Of a stretch of 64,000 nucleotides of DNA, positions 46,735-56,126 are shown one piece after another. The notes beneath the pieces were generated by a model. It worked only from the letters and a program-made list of their open reading frames with translations, was not told the DNA's origin and did not search any database. Within the stretch, counting starts at the first letter, position 1; each line of letters begins with the position of its first letter. The stretch comes from Myxocyprinus asiaticus. Taxonomy: Eukaryota > Chordata > Actinopteri > Cypriniformes > Catostomidae. The stretch lies in assembly GCF_019703515.2 (NCBI RefSeq), contig NC_059359.1:3427001-3491000 (forward strand), read 5' to 3'. A program made the position numbers and the translations under genes.

Positions 46735-47357
46735 CGGTCTTATTTACTCACCTTTATGTCGTTCCAAAACTGGTATGCTGATATTTTATTCATCAAACAC
46801 AACTAGGAATTTTGACGTATCTTCACACAGCTCTTTTCCATACAACGGTAGTTCATAGTGACCACGTATATCAAAGAAAACATTAAAAGCACCATGAGAG
46901 TATTTCATATGAATCGTGCACTATATTCCAAGTCTTCTGAAGTTATACAATGTCTTTACGTGAGGCACAGACTGAACTTTTGTTGTTACCTTACGGCAAA
47001 ACTTTGAAATCTTGCGTTAAAAGATTCAAAAAGGCATGTCGGTGCATCATGCCAGAATGCCAAAATGCCACTGGTTCTCGCACGCGTCGTTACCTAATGC
47101 GGCATGCCAGTTCAAATGTGCGCAGTGGAGAATATTTGAGAACTAGATGGGAAGGTTATCAGTGAATAACGGTTTAAATTGCGGTCTCTTCCTCACACAA
47201 AGCCATCATTTGGTTTCAGCAGACTAGTGCACAAGACTACTTTTATGGTACTTTATTGGTTTTATGTCATTTTTTGCATTCAGCATACAGGTTTTGTACA
47301 ACATAAGAGTGAGTTTATAATGATATACGGTTCAGATTGCTTGAACTACTCCTTTAA
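46735..47357. mobile_element. Diverged MITE copy near the ago1 3' end
   Basis: A left ACTCACCTTTATGTCGTTCC and right ATAAGAGTGAGTTTATAATG, ending CTACTCCTTTAA, mark inverted ends. The interior holds TTCCAAGTCTTCTGAAGTTA, a block shared in reverse with 45230-45290. Confidence 0.6.
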
Positions 47358-47876
47358 TGAAACCTTTTGCAATGTAGAGTGGCAAAGGTTCTCCACAAGG
47401 CGGCAATGTTGATGCCTCAACTCAGCCTCAAAGCGTTTGAAAATGGTGTGTTGTAATTCATAGGGATTTTAAGACATAACGGTTTAACATGATTTATTTT
47501 GACTTATGTTTATGAAATGTATACAAAGACATGCCTTTATATATTAGGTTTTAGCAAACCCAACAAGCTGATTTTTATTGATTCCCCACTGTATATTGAT
47601 CTGGTCTTTCCTAGACAAAATATTCTGATGCAGTACTTGACTCTCAAAAGCCACGGGGCACCACATGGGTGAAGAACATGGAGGTGCACAGTGGCGTAAC
47701 TGGGGAGTGAACTTCACCCGACCTCACTGTTGAAGCAATATTAAGCCACTGATAAAGAACTGTCCTTGTCATAGCACTTCCCAATAGATTCAATGAATGA
47801 ACACATAAGCAAGTCATTTTGGCTCTGTATGTTATAGTGAGAGGACTTTGTTCGGAACGGTTATTTTTTAAAGAAA

Positions 47877-47898
47877 ATTAAAGTTGTTTTTTATTAAA
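47877..47898 (+). terminator. Candidate ago1 polyadenylation signals (two ATTAAA)
   Basis: ATTAAA at 47877-47882 and 47893-47898 are followed within about 30 bp by a GT-rich element (TTGTGTTCAG, GTTTTTGTGG, GGGTGTTTGTCTGG). Best-supported end of the ago1 transcript, but only from motifs. Confidence 0.5.
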
Positions 47899-49078
47899 TA
47901 TTGTGTTCAGTCATGTTTTTGTGGTTCATGGATGGGTGTTTGTCTGGTCATTGAAACATACAGCTGTTTTTTTTTTTTATAAGGAAATCCCATTTAATTG
48001 CAGTCACATTTTTAAAGATTTTTGCGGTGTTTTGCCCATCACTGGCAGAATCCTGGATTCAGCATTTGTAATTCATACAATTCATCTAACAAATCTAACA
48101 ATTCATTCTGTTAAAGTATGCATGTCACTGTTCTTAGTAAATGCTGTTGTTATGATTCTTACATACTGTGTGGCTCACCAATGATAAAAATATACAGTAT
48201 TTTCCCCAGTGCAGTAGGTTTGCTGAATGGGTTAACTCCATAATTTGTGTCGCTGATTTTCAAATTCAAGAAATAGATGTATGGATAAATTATGGATAAT
48301 TACTTCTAGTAAAAGTGCTAATTTTTGATATCAGTTCTTACAGTTGCACTACTAAAAACATTAAATCTTCATAAAAATGTCATCACTTACAGAAATACAA
48401 ATTCTTTATATAAAGAATTATAACTACTAATAAAAACTTAATTCTTGATATTTGTAATTGCATTTTCGTTATTAGAATTTAATAAATATCTGCCATTTAC
48501 TAATTCAAAACGAAATTACAGATATCTAATATGTATCTCTTACTAGTTGAAATTCCAGTTTCACATATTAGCAATAATTGCTAGTATAAATGCAATTTTT
48601 TTTTTATCAGTAATTTGATTGTAACTAGTAAGAATGCCTTTTACGGTATAATGAATTACTCTCCATATTCAGATATCTTTAATACCAAATCTGACATGCT
48701 GAAATGCATTTACAGATATACAATTTTTTGTTTGTCTTAGATGTAATTTAGTTGATATCGGGAATAGATATTTGCACCTAGTAATAATGTAATATCAAAA
48801 ATGTTACATTTTACTAGTAAGAAGTGCATTGCTGATATGTTAAAATGGAATTTCAGCTGGTAAGAAATACATTTTAGACATCTGTAATTGCATTATGAAC
48901 AGGAGTGAATGACAATGCAATTAGCTACAGATATCAGTGATTACAATTTTTACTAGTTGAAACTTTATTTTTTATATCAAGAATGAGCAATTCCATAAGT
49001 AATGACGTAATTTTTGATAACAAGAATGAATGTTTTTACTAGTGCAACTGTATGGCAAGCTGAATTGACTTTTTTTTT

Positions 49079-49515
49079 TATCTCCCCTTTTCTCCCCAAT
49101 TTGGAATGCCCAATTTCCAATGCGCTCTAAGTCCTCGTGGTCGCGTAGTGACTTGCCTCAATCCGGGCGGTGGAGGATGAATCTCAGTTGCCTCCGCGTC
49201 TGAGACCGTCAATCTGCACATCTTATCACATGGCTTGTTGAGCGCGTTACCGCGGAGATGTAGCACGTTTGGAGGCTTCACACTATTCTCCGCAGCATCC
49301 ACACACAACTCACCAGGCGCCCCACCGAGAGCAAGAACCACATTATAGTGACCACAAGAAGGTTAACCCAACGTGACTCTACCCACCCTTGCAACCGGGC
49401 CAATTTGGTTGCTTAGGAGACCTGGCTGGAGTCACTCAGCACACCCTGGATTCGAACTCGTGACTCCAGGGGTGGTAGTCAGCGTCAATACTTGCTGAGC
49501 TACCCAGGCCCCCTT
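49079..49515 (-). mobile_element. tRNA-headed SINE, copy F, in the satellite
   Basis: Full-length family member. The 16-bp AGCTGAATTGACTTTT at 49058-49073 and 49516-49531 is a perfect target duplication. It shows the SINE landed in a pre-existing satellite. Confidence 0.93.
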
Positions 49516-50290
49516 AGCTGAATTGACTTTTAATTATTCACAGGATATGAATTTTGATATCAACAATTAAATTTTTCACTAGTTTCTAATGGCAATGCTT
49601 GATATCAGTAATTACATTTGCACTAGTAAAAACATTCATTCTTGATATAAACAATTACGTCATCACTCGCAGGAATGCACATTCTTGATATAAAAAATGG
49701 AATTTCAACTAGTAAAAACTGTAATAGTTGATATCTGTAATTGCATTTTCACTAGTAAAATTTCACAACGATCTCTCATTCACCCCATTCAAAACTCAAT
49801 TACAGATATCGAAAATTTATTTCTTAGTAGTTGCAATTCCAAACACAAATCAGCTACATAATTCTTTCTAGTAAAAAGATAATTTTTCATTTTAATAATT
49901 ACATTTTTACTAGTATAAATATACATACCTGATATCAACGGTTGAATTACAACTTATATCAACTTTATATCAATTTAATTCTTGATATAAAGAATGGACA
50001 TTTGCACTAGTAACAATTTGATTATTGATATAAAAAAAGAAATTTTTTATTGGTAAGTTGTGCATTGCTGATATGTGAAATTGGAATTTCAGCTAGTAAG
50101 AAATTAATTGTAGATATCTGTAATTGCGTTTTGAATGACAGATCAGAAATTCTACTAGTGAAAATCCAATTACAGATATCAAGAATTAAAATTTATACTA
50201 GTCTAAATTCTATTTTTGATATCAGGAATGTGTATTTCTGCAAGTGATGACTTCATTTTTTATATAGTTAGTATTTTTCATTTTTTTTTC

Positions 50291-50580
50291 ATTCCCTTTT
50301 CTCCCAATTTGGAATGCCCAATTCCCACTACTTAGTGGGTCCTCGTGGTGGCGCGGTTACTCACCTCAATCCGGGTGGCGGAGGACAAGTCTCAGTTGCC
50401 TCCGCTTCTTATCACGTGACTCGTTGTGCATGACACCGCGGAGACTCACAGCATGTGGAGGCTCATGCTACTCTCCGCGATCCACTCACAACTTAACAGT
50501 ACTCAGCACACCCTGGATTCGAACTTGTGACTCCAGGGGAGGTAGTCAGCATCAATACTCGCTGAGCTACCCAGGCCCCC
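50291..50580 (-). mobile_element. tRNA-headed SINE, copy G, internally deleted
   Basis: Tail ATTGGGCATTCCAAATTGGG and tRNA-like head are present, but about 130 bp of the middle is missing, with a join near AACTTAACAGTACTCAGCAC. It lies within the satellite. Confidence 0.85.
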
Positions 50581-51352
50581 TTTGATATCAAGAATTAACC
50601 TTTTTACTAGTGCAAATGTAATTATTTATATCAAGAATGACCATTTTCACTAGTAGAAATTACATTCCTGATATCAAGAATTAGCATTGTGAAAATGTAA
50701 TTGTTGATATTAAAAATTCATATCCTGCGAATGATTAAAAGTCAAACGAGATTGCACCTAGTAACAATGTAATTATTAATATCAAAAATTATAATTTTTA
50801 CTAGTAAGAAGTGCAGGGTTACTCTCCAATTTATTAACATCTGAAATACTAAATCTAACATGTTAAAATACATTTAGATCTAATTTAGTTGTAATTTAGT
50901 TGTAATTATTAATATCAAAAATTATAATTTTTACTAGTAAGAAGTGCATTGCTGATATGGGATTTTCAGCTAGTAAGAAATTAATTTTAGACAGCTGCGT
51001 TTTGAACAGGAGTGAATGACAATGCAATTAGCTACAGATATCAGGAATTAAATTTATTACTAATTGACATTTTAGTTTTGATATCAAGAATGTGCATTTC
51101 CGCGAACAATGACGTCATTTATGATATTACTAATGAACGTTTTTACTAGCGCAGCATCTGTACTGATATACAAATGTTTTAATTTTACTAGGAGTAATTT
51201 TGATGTATTTTAACTAGTGATTCTGTACATCTATAATTAATATCCTGCATGTGATTAAAAGTTGATTCAGCATATTAAAGTTAATAAATTGTTCTAATTA
51301 GTTTATGATGTTGATGATGATGAATGACACCCAGGAAGCTGACTAAAACGAC

Positions 51353-51447
51353 GCCCCGCCTCCAGTTCCCCTTGCAACCAATCAGCGCACGGCACTGGCG
51401 GCGGTCCGTGAGTCGTGCTCGCGGAGGATCAGACGCTCCATATTTAG
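51353..51447 (+). promoter_or_regulatory. ago3 promoter: GC box, CCAAT box, TATA-like element
   Basis: GCCCCGCC (51353-51360), CCAATCAG (51378-51385) and TATTTAG (51441-51447) are ordered as in a class II promoter, in the most CpG-rich part of the window. Transcription would be expected to start near 51470. Sp1 and NF-Y are the usual binders of the first two motifs; use here is inferred. Confidence 0.6.
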
Positions 51448-51469
51448 CTCGAGCGAGTTTCACGGAGGT

Positions 51470-52126
51470 TCAGACAGTCAGGAAAAACCCTGAGAGAGTG
51501 GTCAACTCTGACTTATTTACCTCACAGCGGGCGATAAATAAAGTGAAACAAGCGATTTAGAAAGTCACGGATTTAACGGGTGGGCGGGGATTTTAAGTGC
51601 AAAGAAGACGTCGTTTTATGGATTTTTTCCCTGTCAGATGGGAATGTAGCTTAGCTGGTTAGCCTGGCCACTAGCAGTAGCGGGCTAGCGCTCTGTGGAG
51701 GCGACATAAGTGAACTTTCACATGTTATAACGACACAACACCTCAACGTTCGCCTCAGCTTTTCCAAAGACGCGTTTGTGAAGACGTCGCCGTCACAGAA
51801 ATACCGATTCGGGACTGTTTCCGAGGGGAACTTCTCGCTTTAGCTGGATGGCTAGCTGGCCGGCACGTCTGTCAATCGAACCTAAAATCCGGACGGGATA
51901 GTTTGATTTACACACCTGCCCTTCGGGTCTTAAACGGCCTCCTTTGGTATACGGGGTTCTAGGAAGGTGGTTTCGGTTGGGATTCGAACCAACAACTAGT
52001 GAGGAGACACTCGTTTTGGTTCTGACCGGTTCGAGGGCACTTTCTTCCCCTTCCCCAAGCACATTAAGAGTCTTCTGAAGTTCGTGTACTACGAGCCGGG
52101 GACAGAACCGGACAGAGACCTCATGA
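51470..52126 (+). other. ago3: ago3 5'UTR (inferred) with upstream ATGs
   Basis: About 650 nt of GC-rich sequence between the promoter motifs and the start codon. It contains several upstream ATGs, including ATGTAG (51644-51649), a start codon followed at once by a stop, and an ATG at 52123 overlapping the real start in another frame. A spliced 5'UTR is possible. Confidence 0.55.
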
Positions 52127-52145
52127 ATGGAAATCGGAACTACAG
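52127..52145 (+). CDS. ago3: ago3 exon 1, coding part (M-E-I-G-T-T)
   Basis: ATG GAA ATC GGA ACT ACA G, then the donor GTGTGT. The peptide M-E-I-G and the phase-1 end match recalled AGO3 exon 1 (human begins M-E-I-G-S). An in-frame TGA lies directly before the ATG, fixing the start. The context has G at +4 but T at -3. The gene follows ago1 on the same strand, as in the vertebrate AGO4-AGO1-AGO3 cluster. Exon 2, expected to encode an [21 protein letters not shown] stretch, is not found before 64000, so intron 1 exceeds 11.8 kb. Only six whole codons are visible, hence the moderate confidence. Confidence 0.75.
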
Positions 52146-52264
52146 GTGTGTATTCTGTTTGGTTTCTCACGCACATCTGGCGATGCTTTTAACTTAAACT
52201 TTGATTAGTTAAGCTTCTTTCTTGAGAAGTGTTTTTGTAGTTTAAGTTCACGAAAGATGGGCTA

Positions 52265-52680
52265 GGATATGGATACCTTAGCAACCAACCAGAACACATT
52301 AGCAACCACATGTCAACACCCTAGCAACCACCCAGAAAACCCTTGCAACCATATGTCTACACCCTAGCAACCAACCCTAGCAACCAGCAAGAACACCCTA
52401 GCAACCACCCAGAAAACCCTTGCTACCATATGTCTGCACCCTAGCAACCACCTGTCAATGCCCTATCAACCACCCAGAAAACCCTTGAAACCATCTGTCT
52501 ATGCCCTTGCAGCCACCCAGAAAACCCTTGCAACCAACAAGAACACCTGGGATCACCGTAAAGCCCTAGCAGCCACCTGTCAATGCCCTAGCAACCACCT
52601 TTCAACACCCTAGAAACCACCCAGAAAACCCTAGCAACCAACCATAACACCCTAGCAACCACCTATCGATACCTCTTGCA
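52265..52680 (+). repeat. CCCTAGCAACCA minisatellite in ago3 intron 1
   Basis: About 16 diverged units of a CCCTAGCAACCA-like word are joined by CCCAGAAAACC, TATGTCTACAC or TGTCAATG spacers. They form a loose repeat of about 30-35 bp. It starts about 120 bp after the exon 1 donor. Confidence 0.92.
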
Positions 52681-52925
52681 ACTATATACAGGTGTCTGTG
52701 CTGTTCTAAATGGTATATTTGCCCTAAAAGTAAGCTACAGGTGTAATTCATCACATTAGCTATAAATATGTTACACTAAAGTGTCCAAATACTTCTATTT
52801 ATTTTTGAATATTATATATATATTGTTTAATCATTTCAAACTTCTATATGTGAGATGTTTGTCTAAAAGTAATCTTGTGTCAGGGTTCCCACGGTCATAC
52901 CAGACCTGGAAATTGCAGGGAATTT

Positions 52926-54124
52926 TAAAGGAATATTCCAGGTTCAATGCAAGTTAAGCTCAAGCGACAGCATTTGTGGCATAATGTTGATTACAACAAA
53001 AAATTATTTCAACTCATTCCTCCATTTCTTTAACACTCCTATTGCGTTCGGGTCATTTTTGACCCGGGAGAGGTATAAAGCCTAATAATTATAAAATACC
53101 ACATATTTTTTAGTACAGGAACCAAACTTTGTGACTGTCAAGACTATCAAAATACACACAATACATATTTTTTCAGATTTTTTAATAAATAAACATTTAA
53201 GAGAGAGAACCATTTCACATTTTGCGTTCGTGGGTCAATTTTGACCTGGGCATCAATTGTGGCTTTATGCTTACAGCATACTTGCAGTATACTCACACAT
53301 CAACATTCAACAGTTCATGAGCGTAAATAGAATAGATTTTCCTTAAAAACGTAATAAAGAAGTATTAATGTTGTATAATTGAGTTGTACAGTTGTTTTGA
53401 TGATGTTTAATTGAAAATACGTTGGTTTCATAACTTTTGACCACCAAGTTGTATTGAGCAGTTGAGTAACAGGAAATTCATTCAAATTACTAATAATTCT
53501 CACATTAGATGTTACTATAAATTGTATATTATGTTATATTTAAATAAAATTTCCCAGAAATGTGAAGACATCTTTTTTATCAACATGTATCACACTGGTT
53601 TTGCTGTAGTTAATGTATATTTTGAAATGTCAAAGAAAATGGCATATTAATAACTTTTGTCAGTTAATATAACAAAAATATCAGTCTTTTTACATGTATG
53701 TACAATTAAGAACCTATTAATGGCTTACGATATAGTTTTAGATGAAAGTCATCGGGTTATGAATTATTTATATAGCTTGAATTCCACCAGGTCAAAATTG
53801 ACCCGCGAATGCAAAAGGTGAATGCAGATTCTGAACACAATAGGAGCGTTAAAAACCCCCCAAAAAAACTCTGGGTTACAATGAGGCACTTACAATGGAA
53901 GTACATGGGGCCAATCCGTAAATGTCAAAATTCTCAATGTTTCAGAAGTATAGCCACAAGACGTAAACAATATGCATGTTGACATGATTTTAGTCTAATT
54001 ATATAGCTTATTTAAGCTTAAGTTCTATCCAATTTTGCAACTTCTATGTTTTTGTGGTTTATGGTTTATGCCACAAATGTGTCGATTGAGCTAAACTTGT
54101 ATTAAACCCGGAATATTCCTTTAA
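52926..54124. mobile_element. GGAATATTCC-family MITE with nested piggyBac-like element
   Basis: The left TTAAAGGAATATTCCAGGTT and right CCGGAATATTCCTTTAA are inverted, each with TTAA. Interior blocks (GGCATAATGTTGATTACAAC; CACTTACAATGGAAGTACAT) match the other copies. The element at 53034-53848 is inserted within it. Confidence 0.85.
53034..53848. mobile_element. piggyBac-like non-autonomous element with TTAA duplication
   Basis: Ends CACTCCTATTGCGTTC and CAATAGGAGCG are inverted repeats, each bounded by TTAA (53030-53033 and 53849-53852), the piggyBac target. Subterminal GTCATTTTTGACCC and TCAAAATTGACCC are palindromic. No transposase is encoded in the 815 bp. Confidence 0.78.
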
Positions 54125-54198
54125 AGTTGTTTTATCGAGACCTGAAAAAAAAAAACATATACATTTTTATAGAACATTGATCCATTTGAAATCTTTTT

Positions 54199-54634
54199 TT
54201 CTTCTCATTTTTATCCCCCTTTCTGCTGTAAAGTTGTCTAAATCGTCATTTTATTTATTTTTTTTATCGTCATTTAATTTTATCCCCTTTTCTCCCCAAT
54301 TTTTTGGGTGGCGGAGGACGAGTCTCAGTTTCCTCTGAGACCATCAATCCGCGCATCTTATCACATGACTCGTTGTGCATGACATCGTGGAGACTCGCAG
54401 CGTGTGGAGGCTCATGCTATTCTCTGCGATCCACGCACAACTTGCTTACACGCCCCATTGAGAGCGAGAACCACTAATCGTGACCACGAGGAGGTTACCC
54501 CATGTGACTCTACCCTCCCTAGCAACCGGTTGCTTAGGAGACCTGGCTGGAGTCACTCATCACACCCTGGATTCGAACTCGCGACTCCAGGGGTGATAGT
54601 CTGCGTCAATACTTGCTGAGCTACCCAGGCCCCC
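54199..54634 (-). mobile_element. tRNA-headed SINE, copy H, with extra 3' tail
   Basis: Perfect 16-bp duplication CATTTGAAATCTTTTT at 54183-54198 and 54635-54650. Between the left duplication and the SINE body lies about 80 bp (GCTGTAAAGTTGTCTAAATC, TCGTCATTTAATTTTATCCC). This is also found beside copy I, so it probably moved with the SINE. The body has lost part of its 3' half. Confidence 0.9.
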
Positions 54635-54649
54635 CATTTGAAATCTTTT

Positions 54650-55428
54650 TGACTCATGTTTGCACTAGTGCCTAATGCTTGTTTCTTTGTAGGGTGGTTG
54701 AGGTCAAAGCAGTTATCTCATCATGCCTCATCACGGGCATTAGAACATGGCAAAATTCAGTTGTTTTCAAATTGAGTCATTTTGTGATTTTGAAGAAGTG
54801 CTAGTCAGAAATGTTGGGAAGTGTTTTGCCTCTAATGTAATACAAGAATAGAGCTGGAAGTTAGTTAGAATTAGGTCAATGAGGTTAGTGACCTCTCATA
54901 GCCACACTGACCTTAAGGTCACAAGTTCATCACTGTCATTTCCCATTCTTAAGTGCATTCCCTGAAGAATTCCCTCCCTTTAAATTTTTGCTTGTTGTGG
55001 TGTACTTCTGTGTTGACTAAGGTGTTTTCATTTCTGTTTTCTTGTCACCTCTGTTCTCTGGAATACCCCCATCTGAGGGGGCTTTGTGAAGAAAGGTTAT
55101 TTTGAAAATTGGATTTTCCCTTAAAAGAAAATTAGTTCCATTAAAGCTGTGCTGATGATGAGAAATCAGGCTTTCACAAGTTTGTATATAAATAGTGTGG
55201 ATTGTGCTGTGAGACTGTTTGTTTTCCCCTCACAACTTCAAACTTTATTGCTATTTTTTAAATATATGTAATAATCAACACAACCAAAACTTAAGAAAAC
55301 CTTAAAGTAAAAGATTGATCTTGGGATTTCAAGAATCGATATCTAGATTGCTCAAATGAAGATTGCTATTAATCTGAAAATCTATATTTTTTCCCAGCCC
55401 TATTCCAATGTAGGTTTAGATGGATACT
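54650..55428 (+). other. ago3 intron 1, mostly unrecognised
   Basis: No exon is visible. The end (about 55300-55400), with TTTCCCAGCCCTA, looks like a fragment of the hAT-like family seen at 704-1961. Confidence 0.45.
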
Positions 55429-55960
55429 CTCACTTAGAACTTTATTAGGAACACTGTGGTCCAAATAAAGTGCCCGACGTGATCTGCTGTTGTAGCCCAT
55501 CCGCCTCAAGGTTGGACATGTTGTGCATTCTGAGATGATATTCTTCTCACTACAATTGTACAGTTATCATAAACTTTGTCAGTTCAAACCCATCTGGCCA
55601 TTCTCTGTTGACCTCTCTCATCAACAAGGTGTTTCCGTCCACAGAACTACCACTCACTGGATGTTTTTTGTTTTTGGCACCATTCTGAGTAAATTCTAGA
55701 GATTGTTGTGTGTGAAAATCCCAGGAGATCAGCAGTTACAGAAATACTCAAACCAGCCCATCTGGCACCAGCAATCATACCACGCTCCAAATCACTATCA
55801 CATTTTTCCCCATTCTGATGGTTGATGTGAACATTAACTGAAGCTCCTGACCCATATCTGAATGATTTTATGCACTGCACTGCTGCCACATGATTGGCTG
55901 ATTAGATAATCGCATGAATAAGTAGGTGTGCAGGTGTACCTAAGAAAGTGCTCAGTGTGA
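55429..55960 (-). mobile_element. Tc1-like remnant with a transposase HTH fragment
   Basis: Ends CACTTAGAACTTTATTAGGA and, mirrored, CCTAAGAAAGTGCTCAGTGTG are inverted repeats. The minus strand at 55889-55647 encodes SDLERGMIAGARWAGLSISV followed by TADLLGFSHTTISRIYSEW, a Tc1-type helix-turn-helix. The catalytic domain is deleted. Confidence 0.78.
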
Positions 55961-56126
55961 ATACATTATACAGTAGTAGATATTGCAAAAAAAAAAGTTG
56001 AAAATAAAAATAAAAAAATAGCTAAAATTGTAAATATTTTATACATAAATATAAATCAAAGATATTCATCATATGTTTCAATGCTAATGTATTTGCTCTG
56101 AAAAAGGGGAGAGAAAAAAAACATTT

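Larger units (their letters stand above)
43792..47915 (+). other. ago1: ago1 3'UTR (inferred, about 4.1 kb)
   Basis: It starts after the stop at 43791. The end is placed just past two ATTAAA signals (47877, 47893) followed by a GT-rich stretch. Much of it is MITE sequence; the least repetitive parts are 43792-44045, 44208-44765 and 47360-47900. Open frames in it have no recognisable homology. The end is a motif-based inference; earlier polyadenylation is possible. Confidence 0.55.
48290..51260. repeat. Dyad-symmetric satellite, period about 43 bp, ACTAGT/GATATC alternating
   Basis: ACTAGT and GATATC (or close variants) alternate every 21-22 bp. One block has starts at 49578, 49601, 49622, 49644, 49665, 49687, 49708, 49730 and 49751. 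Another has 50584, 50606, 50627, 50649 and 50670. Each palindrome sits in a longer dyad, (TT)ACTAGT(AA) or (CTT)GATATC(AAG). Block landmarks (GAAGTGCATTGCTGATATG at 48821, about 50057 and 50941; GGAGTGAATGACAATGCAAT at about 48902 and 51008) show a higher-order duplication. SINEs F and G interrupt it. It fills most of the ago1-ago3 intergenic space. Confidence 0.9.

Noticed and set aside
46950..47165. A 71-residue frame rich in Arg and Cys in the ago1 3'UTR
   Set aside because: It overlaps a diverged MITE whose blocks recur elsewhere; no conserved domain is seen.
48290..51260. A CRISPR-like array
   Set aside because: The units are contiguous and palindromic with no unique spacers, in a vertebrate genome; this is a satellite.
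51793..52176. A 127-residue minus-strand frame over the ago3 5'UTR
   Set aside because: GC-rich, stop-poor sequence opposite the promoter and leader; no recognisable protein. Treated as a shadow frame.
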